Shown here one piece after another: positions 1 through 10,186 of a DNA stretch of 64,000 nucleotides. Source of the DNA: Planctomycetota bacterium (GTDB taxonomy: Bacteria > Planctomycetota > JAJSAM01). A program made the translations under genes and the position numbers. The stretch lies in contig JAJSAM010000027.1 in assembly GCA_024274785.1 (NCBI GenBank), positions 40,376 through 104,375 on the forward strand, written 5' to 3'. Under the pieces are notes generated by a model that had not been told where the DNA came from, made no database searches, and saw nothing but the letters and a program-made list of their open reading frames with translations. How positions within the stretch are numbered: position 1 is the first letter of the stretch; the number at the start of each line of letters is the position of its first letter.

Positions 1-13
1 GTCCCTCGAGTAC

Positions 14-892
14 ATGCGCACCGACTGGAAGGACGGCCCGTCCCTCGCGAACCCTTCGCTTTTCCCCAACACCGTGCCGAACGGTCCCGCCGGCCAGCTC
101 ACGATCCAATTGAAGCTCCGTGGGCCTCTCACCAACTTCTTCGATGCCGGGGTCGCGGGGGAGAACGCCGTCGCCTACGCCCGCTCTGAGATCGTCGCCG
201 GCAACGCCGACGCGATGGTGGTCTGCGGGGTGGACGAGCGCTCCGAGCCGGTGGTGGCTCTCGAGAGCGTCTACGCCCGCGCGGCCGGGGAGCGCCATCC
301 CGATGGGTTGCTCCGGCCGTTCGGCAACGCCCGTTCCGGCGCGACTTTCGGGGAGGCGGCCGGCGTCCTGGTCCTCGAGTCGGAGGCGCATGCGAGGGCG
401 CGGGGCGCCACCGTGCTCGCGGAGTGCGGGCCGGTGGCCCGGCGGGCGGAGGCCACGCCCCCGGGGACGCGTTCCGACCATCCCGGGATGCTCGCGGCCG
501 TGGCCGCGGCAGCGCTTCTGGAGCGGGGATGGGAACCCGCTGACCTCGGTTTCGTCAGCGCTGCCGCCTGTGGCTCTCCGGAGTTCGACCGGATGGAAGC
601 CGCCGCCCTCCGGGCCATACTGGCGGGAACTGCGACCATGGTGCCGGTAGTGGCCCTGAAGGGATACTGCGGCGAGCTCTCCTCCTCGGGCGTACTGCGT
701 GCGGTGATGGCGGTCCTCAGCCTCGAGGAGGGCTTCGTGCCTCCGTCGGCGCGGGTCGGGGTCGTGGATGCGGAGCTCGGATTGTCCGTGACCGCCGGTG
801 ACGCGCCCCGGCCGCTCGCGCGAGGCCGGATCCTGCAACTCGGAGCGGGTGCGGGCGGTGGCTTGACCGCCCTGACGCTCTCCCGCCCGTGA
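14..892 (+). CDS. beta-ketoacyl synthase-like protein (5' part probably outside the window), KSbeta/CLF-like
   Basis: Thiolase-fold KAS architecture (SLFPNTVPNGPAGQLTIQLKLRGP; EAAGVLVLESEAHARARG) but expected catalytic Cys position reads NFFDAGVAGENA and the HGTGT region reads SAAACGSPEFD. Confidence 0.75.
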   Translation: MRTDWKDGPSLANPSLFPNTVPNGPAGQLTIQLKLRGPLTNFFDAGVAGENAVAYARSEIVAGNADAMVVCGVDERSEPVVALESVYARAAGERHPDGLLRPFGNARSGATFGEAAGVLVLESEAHARARGATVLAECGPVARRAEATPPGTRSDHPGMLAAVAAAALLERGWEPADLGFVSAAACGSPEFDRMEAAALRAILAGTATMVPVVALKGYCGELSSSGVLRAVMAVLSLEEGFVPPSARVGVVDAELGLSVTAGDAPRPLARGRILQLGAGAGGGLTALTLSRP

Positions 893-2130
893 TGGGGCGT
901 CTGCTGCCGGTCCTCGTCCGCACCAACGGGACCCTGATCCTCGTCTACACCGCCGCCGGTCTCATGAGCTGGGGATACATCAAGCTCGTGGCGGTGAACC
1001 AGAGCGTCACCGAATTCGGACGGTTCGCCGCAGTGTCGTTCCTCGGGCTGATCCTGGCCGCCCCGCTCGCCACGCTGCAAAGCGGTGTCGCCCGCCAGGT
1101 GTCCGCTTTGCGGGCAAAGGGGCGCGAGGCCGAGGTCCCGGCCTACCTGAAGACCCTGCTGTTCCGCTCGGCCCTGCCGATACTCATCGGGGTGGCGGTC
1201 CTGACTCTGCTGGCCGGCCCGTTGTCGGAGGCTATCCATCTGGACGGCGCCGCGGCGATCCGGATTCTCCTTCTGACCATCGTGCTCTTCTTCCCGTTTC
1301 ACCTGGTGCTCGGGGGACTGGCCGGACGGGAGCGGCTGATTGCCTATTCCGTCGTGCTCCTCCTGGACGCCTCGATCCGGCTCGGCTACGGGCTTCTGCA
1401 TCCCGAAGCCATCGCCACCACCGCCGGAGCACTCTCGGTCTACCTCGGCTCGCTCGGCGTTGCCGTTACCGTCGGGGCCCTGATCTCGCGTGCTGATTTC
1501 CTCAAGCCCGGCCGGGTACCGCTGGCGGGACTGCACCCGATCGTGCCGGTCTTCCTTCTCGGCACCACGCTGCTCTACCTGCTCGCCTTTCAGGATGCCT
1601 ACCTGGTGCGACTCGTTCTGGACCCCGTCCCGGCCGCGCGCTACGGAGCGGCCGCCACCGTGGGGCGCCTGGTGCACCTGCTTCCGATGCCGATGATCCC
1701 CGCGCTGGTGCCACTCGTCACCCGGCTGTCCACCGAGGGAAAGTCCTCGCGGCGGGTGCTCGTGTTTCATCTCGTCATGGTGCTGACTCCCGGCGCCACC
1801 GCGGTCATGTTCGGCTTCCTGCGTCCCGATCTCGTCGGCGCGCTGGTCCTCGATCCCGAGGGGCACCGCGATCTCGGTGCGCTCGTTCCCCTGGCCCTGC
1901 TGACGGCGACCTTCCACGCGGTGACTCTGATCAGTTTGAGCTATCTCCTGGCGTTGCGCCGCAGCCGGGTACTGTTCGTGCTCGGCGCCGCGGTTCCCCT
2001 CGGTGCTGTGCTGATCCTGCTGCCGCCTTCCGAACCGGTCGTGATCTTCGCGCGCATGGCCGTTCTCGCGGGAGCGGTTGCCTCGCTGGTGCTGTTCTTC
2101 GCCTTTTCGAAGAGCGGAGGGGAAGCATGA
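889..2130 (+). CDS. polysaccharide flippase / MATE-like membrane protein
   Basis: 413 aa with many hydrophobic segments; overlaps the upstream stop; sits next to methyltransferase and ATP-grasp genes. Confidence 0.55.
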   Translation: MMGRLLPVLVRTNGTLILVYTAAGLMSWGYIKLVAVNQSVTEFGRFAAVSFLGLILAAPLATLQSGVARQVSALRAKGREAEVPAYLKTLLFRSALPILIGVAVLTLLAGPLSEAIHLDGAAAIRILLLTIVLFFPFHLVLGGLAGRERLIAYSVVLLLDASIRLGYGLLHPEAIATTAGALSVYLGSLGVAVTVGALISRADFLKPGRVPLAGLHPIVPVFLLGTTLLYLLAFQDAYLVRLVLDPVPAARYGAAATVGRLVHLLPMPMIPALVPLVTRLSTEGKSSRRVLVFHLVMVLTPGATAVMFGFLRPDLVGALVLDPEGHRDLGALVPLALLTATFHAVTLISLSYLLALRRSRVLFVLGAAVPLGAVLILLPPSEPVVIFARMAVLAGAVASLVLFFAFSKSGGEA

Positions 2131-2963
2131 GCACCTGCCCGGTCTGTGGATCGACCCGGACGACTCCGACGCATCACGAGAACGGGCACGAGTACGTTCG
2201 CTGTGGAGCGTGCGACCTCATCCGGCGCGACCCACTCCCCACTCCGGCGGAGCAGGCCACCCTGCACCGGGATTATCTGCCGCCCACGCGAGCCCTCCAG
2301 CGCCGTTTCGACCTGATGAGCCGGGAGGTCTGGGCCCGGGCGCGCCGGGCGTTGAGTCGTGAGCACGGAACCGGTCGGATCCTCGACATCGGCTGCGGGC
2401 ACGGGGCGTTTCTCGCCATCATGCGGTCCGCGGGCTGGGAGGTGATGGGGCTCGACGTCTGTCCCAGAGGACTGGCCGCGGCGAGGGAGCGCGGTATTCC
2501 GGTCGGGCACGGGACGGTGGAGGAACTGGTGGAGGGCCCCGTCACTCCCCCCCTCTTCGACGCCGTCAGCGCGTTCTACGTCATCGAGCACCTGGCGGAT
2601 CCGCTCGGTTTTCTCCGCGCCTGCCGGGCGGTGTTGCGGCCGGGTGGAACCATCTACCTCCGCTTCCCGGAGACCACTCCGCTGAAGGATCTGCTGGCCC
2701 GGTTTTCCATCGACAATCGGCTCTATGATGCTCCCTTTCATGCCCTCGACTTCTCCCCGCGAGCGATGGGGAACGCCCTCGCCACTGCCGGGTTTCAGGA
2801 CGTGCGGGTTCGCGTGGGCGGCTTTACGGTCCCGATCAGGTCGAGGGACCGGTTCCTCGGAGTGTTGCCCGCGGTCTGCGGCGATGTGCTCGATCTGGCC
2901 ACCGGCGGCCGGTATCTGCTCCCCGGCGTGAGCAAGGTGGCGCTGGCCCGGAGGCCGAAGTGA
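2127..2963 (+). CDS. class I SAM-dependent methyltransferase with N-terminal zinc-ribbon (CPVCGS...RCGACD)
   Basis: Motif I ILDIGCGHGAFLAIM; post-motif FYVIEHLADPLGFLRACRAVLRPGG. Confidence 0.85.
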   Translation: MSTCPVCGSTRTTPTHHENGHEYVRCGACDLIRRDPLPTPAEQATLHRDYLPPTRALQRRFDLMSREVWARARRALSREHGTGRILDIGCGHGAFLAIMRSAGWEVMGLDVCPRGLAAARERGIPVGHGTVEELVEGPVTPPLFDAVSAFYVIEHLADPLGFLRACRAVLRPGGTIYLRFPETTPLKDLLARFSIDNRLYDAPFHALDFSPRAMGNALATAGFQDVRVRVGGFTVPIRSRDRFLGVLPAVCGDVLDLATGGRYLLPGVSKVALARRPK

Positions 2964-4114
2964 GGGGAAGCCGGGGCGTCCTCGTCACCGATGGGCTGTT
3001 TCGGAAGTCGCTGGCGGCGGTCAGAGCCCTGGGGCGGGTCGGGGTCCCGGTCACGGCGGGGGAGCGCGTTCATCTTGCGCCCGCGGTGATGAGCAGATAC
3101 GCCACCCGCCGGGTGACCTACCCCGATCCGATCCTCGACCCCGAGCGCTTTCTGCACTCACTCTCCCGGATCCTTGCGGCGGGAAGAGTGGCTGTGCTCC
3201 TGGCGATGGAAGAGACGACGCTCCTGGCGATCCTCGATCGCCGATCGGCACTCCCACCGGGTTGCCGGTTGTTCGCCGCTCCCGCGGCCGTGATCCGTGG
3301 CTTCTCCGACAAGCTTGCGTCTGCGCGCCTGCTGGCATCGGCGGGCTGGCCGGTTCCTGCGACCTCGCAGGATCCGGCGACGATTCCACTCCCGGCGGTG
3401 GTGAAGCCGCGATCGGGGTCCGGGGCGCACGGGGTGGTTCGGGTGGACGATCGCGAGGTCTGCATCCGGGAGTTCGAGCGCGTCCGGCGGAAGTTTCGCG
3501 AGGCTGTCGTGCAGAAGTTCATCCCCGGGTGCGGCGTCGGCGTCTCGCTGCTCGTGGACCGGAACGGCGATGCGTCCGCCGCGTTCGCCCACCGCCGCTT
3601 GAGGGAGAACCCCGCGAGCGGCGGCGCCTCGACTCTGCGCGAGAGTATCCCGCTGCCGCCGGATTACCGCGACCTCGCCCGGACGCTGCACCAGGAGGGT
3701 TTCATCGGCCCGGTGAACGTGGAGTTCCGGGAAGAGGCCGGCACGGGAACGCTTTGCCCGATCGAGATCAACCCGAGGTACTGGGGCTCCCTGGCCCTCC
3801 CGATCCGCGCCGGCGTCAACTTCCCGCTCCAGCACGTGCGCCTGGCGCTGGGAGAGCACCCTGGCCCCAAGGTCGACTACCCCATCGGCGTAAGGTGCCG
3901 CTGGCTGCTGCCCGGCGACCTCCTCTCCGGATGGGGCCACCTCCGCCGGGGAGAGTTCAAGAAGGCGCTGGCCGTCCTCAACCCCCGCGGCCCCTTCGAC
4001 ATCCTCTCAACGACCGATCCCGCCCCGACCCTGGCCAGAATCCTGGCCCCGGTGGCCTGGGCCGCGTCGCCAGGCTTGCGCCGTCTCCTTTCGGGACGCC
4101 GAGTCGGAGATTGA
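2960..4114 (+). CDS. ATP-grasp domain protein
   Basis: VVKPRSGSGAHGVVRVDD, EVNPRYWGS-type motif (PIEINPRYWGSLALPI), 4-nt overlap with upstream methyltransferase. Confidence 0.8.
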   Translation: MRGSRGVLVTDGLFRKSLAAVRALGRVGVPVTAGERVHLAPAVMSRYATRRVTYPDPILDPERFLHSLSRILAAGRVAVLLAMEETTLLAILDRRSALPPGCRLFAAPAAVIRGFSDKLASARLLASAGWPVPATSQDPATIPLPAVVKPRSGSGAHGVVRVDDREVCIREFERVRRKFREAVVQKFIPGCGVGVSLLVDRNGDASAAFAHRRLRENPASGGASTLRESIPLPPDYRDLARTLHQEGFIGPVNVEFREEAGTGTLCPIEINPRYWGSLALPIRAGVNFPLQHVRLALGEHPGPKVDYPIGVRCRWLLPGDLLSGWGHLRRGEFKKALAVLNPRGPFDILSTTDPAPTLARILAPVAWAASPGLRRLLSGRRVGD

Positions 4115-4341
4115 AATCCTCTCGCGCGGACCACGCTCCAGGGATGACTCCGGAACGATACTACCGAGACAAACGCGCCTCGGCCCCGCCTGTTCGGCAA
4201 GAGAGCTACCCGGCGAGCGGGAGGGTGACCCGTACCGAGGGCTTCTGGAAGAAGTAGCTGCCGGGTTTTCGGGGCCAAACCGGGAACACACGCCGTGTCG
4301 AGCTTTCGCCCGGGCGCGGAGGTCGATAGAGTCTCTGCACC

Positions 4342-5487
4342 TTGAGACACATCCTGACCATCGACCTGGAGGAGTGGTTTCACGTCTGCGGCGCGGAGGC
4401 GACCCTGCCATCCGAGCAGTGGGATGCATTGCCGAGCCGGTTGCCGGCGGTGCTCGGCGATCTGCTCGATCTGCTGGATCGCCTGGCCGCCCGGGCCACC
4501 TTCTTCGTCGTCGGGTACGTGGCGGATCGCTATCCCGAACTCGTTTTGGAAATCAGGGAGCGGGGCCACCGGATCGGCTGCCACGGATATCTCCACCAGC
4601 GGATCTACGACATGACCAGAGACGAGTTCGCTCGTGATCTCGATCGGTCGGTCCAGGCGATCGAACGGGCCTGCGGAGTGACCCCGATCTCCTACCGCTC
4701 GCCGGAGTGGTCGCTGCGGCCCTCCTGCCTGTGGGCCGTCTCGATCCTTGCTTCGCGAGGGTTTCTGTTCGACTCGAGCGCGGTGCCCATGTCCCTGATG
4801 GGCTGGCGCAGGTTCCCCCACCATCCGATCACGGTGGAGACCGAGCACGGCCCGATCATCGAGGTGCCGCTCAGCACGGCCCGCTGCGGCTGGGAACGCG
4901 TGCCCTTCTCCGGCGGACTGGGCTTTCGCTGCAATACGGAGTGGTACGCGCACCGGCAGATCCGACTGCTCGAGGAGCGGGGCCGGCCGGCCGTGGTGTA
5001 CGTGCACCCCTTCGACATCATCAGCGAACTGCCGGGGGCGTCCCTTCCGCTGACCCGCCGGTTGATGCAGCGATTCGGGAAGAAGTCGGGGCCGGCGCGC
5101 GTCATCCGGCTCCTGTCCGCATTTCAATACGCTCCGCTGGAGGAGGTCTGCGGGGAGGGGCCGGCGGTCGATGAGGATCCCGCGCCGCCGAGAGACCCCG
5201 AACTGATAGCTCACCTGCGGCGATCCGCCTGGCGCACGGGGCTCGGGATCTCCGGCCTGACCGTCGCCGCCGGTTTGCTCGGCGCGGCGCTCGGCCCGGT
5301 CGCCCTGCTGCTGCCCCAGGCGGGCCTGGCGGCCATCTACGGCAACCATCTCAAGCATACCCTGGCCTGCCGAAGGAAGCAGAGGAGAGTTGATGAGGCC
5401 GATCTTGCGGTTGATCTTGTGCCTGATCCTGCTGGCATGCTCGACGGGCTGCCAGGCGAGTCGCCCGATTCCCAAGCCGGGGCTTGA
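4342..5487 (+). CDS. polysaccharide deacetylase, DUF3473-type (XrtA-associated style)
   Basis: MRHILTIDLEEWFHV, ATFFVVGYVADRYPEL, GHRIGCHGYLHQ, SYRSPEWSL; VVYVHPFDI. Confidence 0.85.
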   Translation: MRHILTIDLEEWFHVCGAEATLPSEQWDALPSRLPAVLGDLLDLLDRLAARATFFVVGYVADRYPELVLEIRERGHRIGCHGYLHQRIYDMTRDEFARDLDRSVQAIERACGVTPISYRSPEWSLRPSCLWAVSILASRGFLFDSSAVPMSLMGWRRFPHHPITVETEHGPIIEVPLSTARCGWERVPFSGGLGFRCNTEWYAHRQIRLLEERGRPAVVYVHPFDIISELPGASLPLTRRLMQRFGKKSGPARVIRLLSAFQYAPLEEVCGEGPAVDEDPAPPRDPELIAHLRRSAWRTGLGISGLTVAAGLLGAALGPVALLLPQAGLAAIYGNHLKHTLACRRKQRRVDEADLAVDLVPDPAGMLDGLPGESPDSQAGA

Positions 5488-6151
5488 CCTCGATCCGGAG
5501 GAGGCCTGTCGGCGCGTGGTGACCCGTCTGGCCGGCGTCGATGCGTTCAACGCCGAGATCGGCATCACCTTCACCATGAACGGAGAGGAGCGCTCCGCCT
5601 CGGGCGCCCTGGTGGTTGCCCGCCCGGATCGCGTCCGGATGCGCTGCTGGGGACCGCTCGGAGTGACGGTGATGGACCTGCTCGTGGCGGACGGCCGGGC
5701 GACCCTCTATCTGCCGCAGGAGCAACGCGCCCTCTCCGTCCCGCTCCGCGACGGCGACCGTGGGGCGGACGTGCCCCGTCAGATCCGCGCACTCATGCTC
5801 ATGGACCTGCTGATCGATGAACTCCGCACCGCCGACCGGGACTGGCGCCGCGACCAGGCGCAGGACGAGGCCGCCGTGCTGCTTCTCGATGCCGGAACCC
5901 CCGTCACCCGGATCGTCTACGACCCGGCGACCCTCCTGCCCATCCGGCGGGAAGACCTCCGGCGGGGCGCCCGGGTCGAGTATGCGGATTACCGGGAGGG
6001 TGTCCACCGCTTCTGGCCGGGGACCATCACCGTCACGGAGGGAGCCATCACCGTCGTCGTCACGGTCGAAGACGTCGTCGAAAACCCCGAACTCAACCCG
6101 GCGGTCTTCGTGATGGATCTGCCCGAGGACACCGTGGTCGAGAGGCCATGA
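5393..6151 (+). CDS. outer-membrane lipoprotein, LolB/DUF4292-like
   Basis: Signal peptide with lipobox (LILLACSTGC); LolB-like fold cues; adjacent to MMPL and LolA-like genes. Confidence 0.6.
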   Translation: MRPILRLILCLILLACSTGCQASRPIPKPGLDLDPEEACRRVVTRLAGVDAFNAEIGITFTMNGEERSASGALVVARPDRVRMRCWGPLGVTVMDLLVADGRATLYLPQEQRALSVPLRDGDRGADVPRQIRALMLMDLLIDELRTADRDWRRDQAQDEAAVLLLDAGTPVTRIVYDPATLLPIRREDLRRGARVEYADYREGVHRFWPGTITVTEGAITVVVTVEDVVENPELNPAVFVMDLPEDTVVERP

Positions 6152-8562
6152 CCTTCATCTCGAAACACCCGGGACTGATCATCGGGTTCGCCGTTCTGCT
6201 CACCGCTCTCGGGGCTGCGGGGATCCCCCGCCTCACGTTCGACACCGACCTGCGATCCCTGGTCGGCGATGAACTCCCCTCGGCGGACCTCTTCTTCGAG
6301 ATCCAGGACCGGGGGGCCGCCGGCGAGTCGCTTTTTCTGACCGTGGTGGGGGAGTCCCCGGAGGACCTGGACCGGGTTGTTCAGTACGCGGGGCGCCTGG
6401 TGACACGCCTTTCGGAGCTTCCGGAGGTCGCCGGCGTGGAGTCCGCTCCCTCCCCGGAGCAGGTCGCCGCGTTCGAGGAGTACGTCGGTCGAAACCTGTT
6501 CCTGCTCCTCGATCCGGAGGTGCTGCCCTCGGCCCTTGAGCGCCTGAGCCCCGCCGGGATGGACCGCTCGATGGCGGAGGCGAGATCCATGCTCGAATCC
6601 GCCGCGCCGCTGGCGATGCGCGAGTTGCTGCTGATCGATCCCTTCGGCTTGCGGGAACTGCTCGGCGAGATGGACCTCGACCCGGGGGTTTCGATCCGGG
6701 ACGGGTTGCTGGTCTCCAGGGACGGTGACGCGGCGCTCCTCGTGGTGCGGAGCCGGGTGGCGCCGACGGAGCGGGAGGGAGCGCGGGCGTTCCTCTCGGC
6801 GGTGCGCGGCGAACTGCTCGTGGCGCCGCCGCCGAAGGGGCTCACCGTGGACCTCGCCGGCGGCTACCTCTTCGCCGAGCAGGACGAAGGACTGGTGCGC
6901 GGCGACCTGATCCGCACGATCGTGCCCTCGGTGCTGGCGGTGGCCCTGCTCTTCTTCATCTTCTTCCGAGGCGTCCGGGGGCTCTTGCTTGTGGCGCTGC
7001 CGGTATTGCTCTCCCTGGTGGTCAGTGTGGGGGCGCTCGGGTGGCTCGGGGTGCGAATCACGCCGGTCGCCGCGGCGTTCTGCGCCCTCCTGGTCGGCGT
7101 CGGTGTGGACTTCGGCATCCACTTTCTGGTCAGTCTGGATGTGGAGCGCCAGCGCACGAGTGACCACCGGGAGGCCGTGCTCCGGGCCGCGCTCGGTATC
7201 CGGAGAGGCGTGCTGCTCGGAGGGATCACCACCGCCATCGCCTGCGCTTCGCTGACCGTCCTCGGCATTCCCGGCCTCTCGTCGCTCGGCATTCTTCTCG
7301 GGATCGGGATCCTGATGTCGATGGCCGGCGCGCTGGTCCTGGCCCCGGCGGTGGTGATTCTTTGGCCGGGCCGGGCACACGGTCTCGGCGGTCGCCCGTT
7401 CGCCGCCCTCGCCGCCACGCTCGAGCCCCGGGGACGCCTGCTCCGGATTGCGACGATCGGCCTGTTCGTCGCCGCCGCGGCCGTGCTCGCCGTCCTCGGT
7501 ACCCCCGCCCTGCACACCGATCCGCGAGGTCTTCGCCCCGACGACGATCAGGCCACGCTCGCCGTTCGCCGCCTCTCCGACCGGTTCACCCATCTCTCCT
7601 TCACCGATCTCGCGGTGACGAAAGGGGCTGATCCGGCCACGGGGCTGAACGCATTGGCCGACGCTCGCCGCCGCCTCGAGCAGGCCGGCCTCATCGCCCA
7701 TTGGTCCGGCCCGGATCTCTTCGTGCCCGGAACCGAGCGCCAGAATCGCAGCATCGATCTGCTCGAGACGGTGGATGCCGACGAGTTCCGGCTCGGGGCC
7801 CGTGCTGCCATGTTGAAGCACGGCCTTCGACCGGAGCCCTTCGAACCGGCGGTGGAGCGCATCGCCACGGCGCTCGCGGTGAGAGCCCCGATTCCCGCCG
7901 CCGCCCTCCTCACCGATCCGATTCGCCCTCTCGTCTCCCGGTACGTCGTCCCCGGCGGCGCGGAGACGCTCCTCGTCGCCTACCTGCGGCCGGTCGATGG
8001 GGAGCGGCACTATCCGGAGATCCGGAAAGTGTTCGAGGAGGAGCCCGGCTCCGTCGTGCTCACCGGCCCCCGCGCGATTCTCCGGGACATCGAGGGGAGC
8101 GTCGAGCGCATCGCACCGGGCATGGCGCTGGCGGTGGTCGTTGGTGTTCTGCTGGTGGTCGCCATCGGCCTGCGGCGATTCGGGGCCACCTGCTCGGCGG
8201 CGATGCCCGCGGCGCTCGGTTCCCTCCTGACCCTGGCGGTGATGCGGATCTTCGACCTCGACTTCGACCTGGTGAACATCGGCCTGGTGCCTATGATCCT
8301 CGGCCTTGGGATCGACGACGGGATCCACCTGGTCAGCCGGTACCGGCACTCCGGTGATGCCGGTCTCGAGGAGACCTACCGCCACGTCGGTGGCGCGGTA
8401 CTGCTGACGACGCTGACGACCTGCGCGGCGTTCGGTTCGCTCGTGCTGGCGCGAAGCCCCGGGCTCGCTACGATGGGGGTGCTGGTGGTCTGCGGCGCCC
8501 TGTCCTGCTGCTTGATCACCCTGCTCTTGATGCCCGGTTGGCTGGGAAGAAGAAGGGAGTGA
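6148..8562 (+). CDS. MMPL/RND-superfamily exporter
   Basis: 804 aa, two repeats of TM bundles with GVGVDFGIHFLVS and GLGIDDGIHLVSRY motifs. Confidence 0.9.
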   Translation: MTFISKHPGLIIGFAVLLTALGAAGIPRLTFDTDLRSLVGDELPSADLFFEIQDRGAAGESLFLTVVGESPEDLDRVVQYAGRLVTRLSELPEVAGVESAPSPEQVAAFEEYVGRNLFLLLDPEVLPSALERLSPAGMDRSMAEARSMLESAAPLAMRELLLIDPFGLRELLGEMDLDPGVSIRDGLLVSRDGDAALLVVRSRVAPTEREGARAFLSAVRGELLVAPPPKGLTVDLAGGYLFAEQDEGLVRGDLIRTIVPSVLAVALLFFIFFRGVRGLLLVALPVLLSLVVSVGALGWLGVRITPVAAAFCALLVGVGVDFGIHFLVSLDVERQRTSDHREAVLRAALGIRRGVLLGGITTAIACASLTVLGIPGLSSLGILLGIGILMSMAGALVLAPAVVILWPGRAHGLGGRPFAALAATLEPRGRLLRIATIGLFVAAAAVLAVLGTPALHTDPRGLRPDDDQATLAVRRLSDRFTHLSFTDLAVTKGADPATGLNALADARRRLEQAGLIAHWSGPDLFVPGTERQNRSIDLLETVDADEFRLGARAAMLKHGLRPEPFEPAVERIATALAVRAPIPAAALLTDPIRPLVSRYVVPGGAETLLVAYLRPVDGERHYPEIRKVFEEEPGSVVLTGPRAILRDIEGSVERIAPGMALAVVVGVLLVVAIGLRRFGATCSAAMPAALGSLLTLAVMRIFDLDFDLVNIGLVPMILGLGIDDGIHLVSRYRHSGDAGLEETYRHVGGAVLLTTLTTCAAFGSLVLARSPGLATMGVLVVCGALSCCLITLLLMPGWLGRRRE

Positions 8563-9770
8563 TCCGTGTGAGCCGTGTGAGCCTGTCGACGATGGTCTTC
8601 CTCGCCCTCGCGGTGGCTTCTCCCGCGGCAACGGGGCAGCAGGACGCCGGCGCATTCGGCATCCTCGACCGCACCGGAGTTTCCGCCCGCCTGGTGCGGC
8701 ACGGCTCCGGTTCGAGGCTCTATCACACCGGCGGGCGGCTCACCATCTCCTCCCGGCGGGCGGAGTTCGTGCCGGAGCGGGCGGGGATTCACCTGCGCAT
8801 GGCCTTCCGTCGCGACGGGGGTTGCCGCACGGTCGCCTCGCGCACCGCCGGATCCTGGACCCTCGTGGCGGAGAGCGCCAACCTGCCCTTTCCGGAACTG
8901 CTCGCCCTCCCCGATTTCGACCGCCGGTTCAAGGAGTCCGCGAAGCCGGGGACGTATACACCCCGCAGCAGCGAGGACCGGAAGCTCCTCGACCGTATCA
9001 CTGTGACCCGGGATCGTGCCGGCCGCCCGGAGCGGGTCATGCTGTGGTGGGCCGGCGGCGACCTCGAAGTTCGCGAGTACTCCAATTGGGCAGAGATGGC
9101 CCCGGTCATCATCGATGTGCCATTGCCGGAACGCAGCGTCGTCTGGCCCCCGGAAAAGGTGTGGGGATCGCACCTGGAGAACGCGCTCGAGACCCTCGAT
9201 CAACAGCTCGGGAAGCTCGAGGATCTCTCCGGGACCTTCATCCGTGAAAAGCGCACCCTCCTCCTCAATCGCCCGGTCCGGGCCACCGGTCGCTTCGTCT
9301 TCGTCCCCGGTCGCCTGCTCTGGATCGACGAGCAGCCGCGGAAGGTGGAAGTCCTGATCACCCGGGGAGGCATGGAGATCCACGACCCCGGGAACCGGCG
9401 GCTGGAGCGGTTCAGTTTCGGCGGCCACGCGCTCGGCCGGTACGTCTTTCTCGGCTTCGGCGATTCCCTGGCCGAGGGTCTGCGCGGCCTGGACCCGGTG
9501 GTGTTCGAGCGCACCGGCGATGAGCTGCGGCTCGAACTCGTCCCGGTCCGGGGGGAACTGGGAAAGCATGTGAAGCGGATCTCGTTTCGGTTCGACATCA
9601 GGACCGGGATGATCAGGCAACTCGGCTACTCGGACCCCGCAGGCGATTCGGTGACGACCACGTTCACCACGATCGAGAAGAACACCGGAATGGATCCTGA
9701 GGCGGTGAGCATCCGTCCGGCCGCCGGCACGAAGATCGTCGAGAGCAGGGGAGGCATGCCCTGGCGATGA
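8538..9770 (+). CDS. LolA-like outer-membrane lipoprotein carrier protein (start uncertain, GTG alternatives near 8560)
   Basis: Secretion signal; C-terminal LolA-like segment (LDQQLGKLEDLSGTFIREKRTLLLNRPVRATGRFVFVPGRLLW). Confidence 0.65.
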   Translation: MAGKKKGVIRVSRVSLSTMVFLALAVASPAATGQQDAGAFGILDRTGVSARLVRHGSGSRLYHTGGRLTISSRRAEFVPERAGIHLRMAFRRDGGCRTVASRTAGSWTLVAESANLPFPELLALPDFDRRFKESAKPGTYTPRSSEDRKLLDRITVTRDRAGRPERVMLWWAGGDLEVREYSNWAEMAPVIIDVPLPERSVVWPPEKVWGSHLENALETLDQQLGKLEDLSGTFIREKRTLLLNRPVRATGRFVFVPGRLLWIDEQPRKVEVLITRGGMEIHDPGNRRLERFSFGGHALGRYVFLGFGDSLAEGLRGLDPVVFERTGDELRLELVPVRGELGKHVKRISFRFDIRTGMIRQLGYSDPAGDSVTTTFTTIEKNTGMDPEAVSIRPAAGTKIVESRGGMPWR

Positions 9771-10186
9771 GCAGGTTCCTTGACGAGGACGCGGTTCGCA
9801 CCATCCTGCCGCATCGCGAGGAGATGCTCCTCTGCCGCACCGCCACCGTGGACGGCGAAGGGGGCGGCCGCGCCGACCTCGACCTGACGGCAGAGCAGTG
9901 GGGGGCGCGGCTCCACTGTCCGCATCTCTTTCTGGTGGAGGCGTTGGCCCAGTTGTGTGGTCTCGCGCTGGCGGGGCACCGGTCTTCGGAGGAATGCGGT
10001 CCGAGCCGAGGCTACCTGGCCGAGGCGGGGGAACTCGAATTCACCGGAGCGGTGGTCGCCGGGACGACGGTCGGCCTGTCCGTCGAGAGCGAAATCTCGT
10101 TCGGACCACTGCACCGTTACCTGGTGACGGCAAGGTGCGGGGGCGAAGTGCTCGTTCGCGGTTGCCTTACTGTCGCCACCGCTTGA
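9767..10186 (+). CDS. 3-hydroxyacyl-ACP dehydratase-like (FabZ/ApeI family, hotdog fold)
   Basis: ILPHREEMLLCRTA...FLVEALAQLCGLA hotdog motifs; 4-nt overlap with LolA-like gene. Confidence 0.7.
   Translation: MSRFLDEDAVRTILPHREEMLLCRTATVDGEGGGRADLDLTAEQWGARLHCPHLFLVEALAQLCGLALAGHRSSEECGPSRGYLAEAGELEFTGAVVAGTTVGLSVESEISFGPLHRYLVTARCGGEVLVRGCLTVATA

Noticed and set aside
5989-8655. 888-aa minus-strand ORF opposite the MMPL exporter
   Set aside because: Antisense shadow ORF; the + strand encodes a clear RND/MMPL protein.
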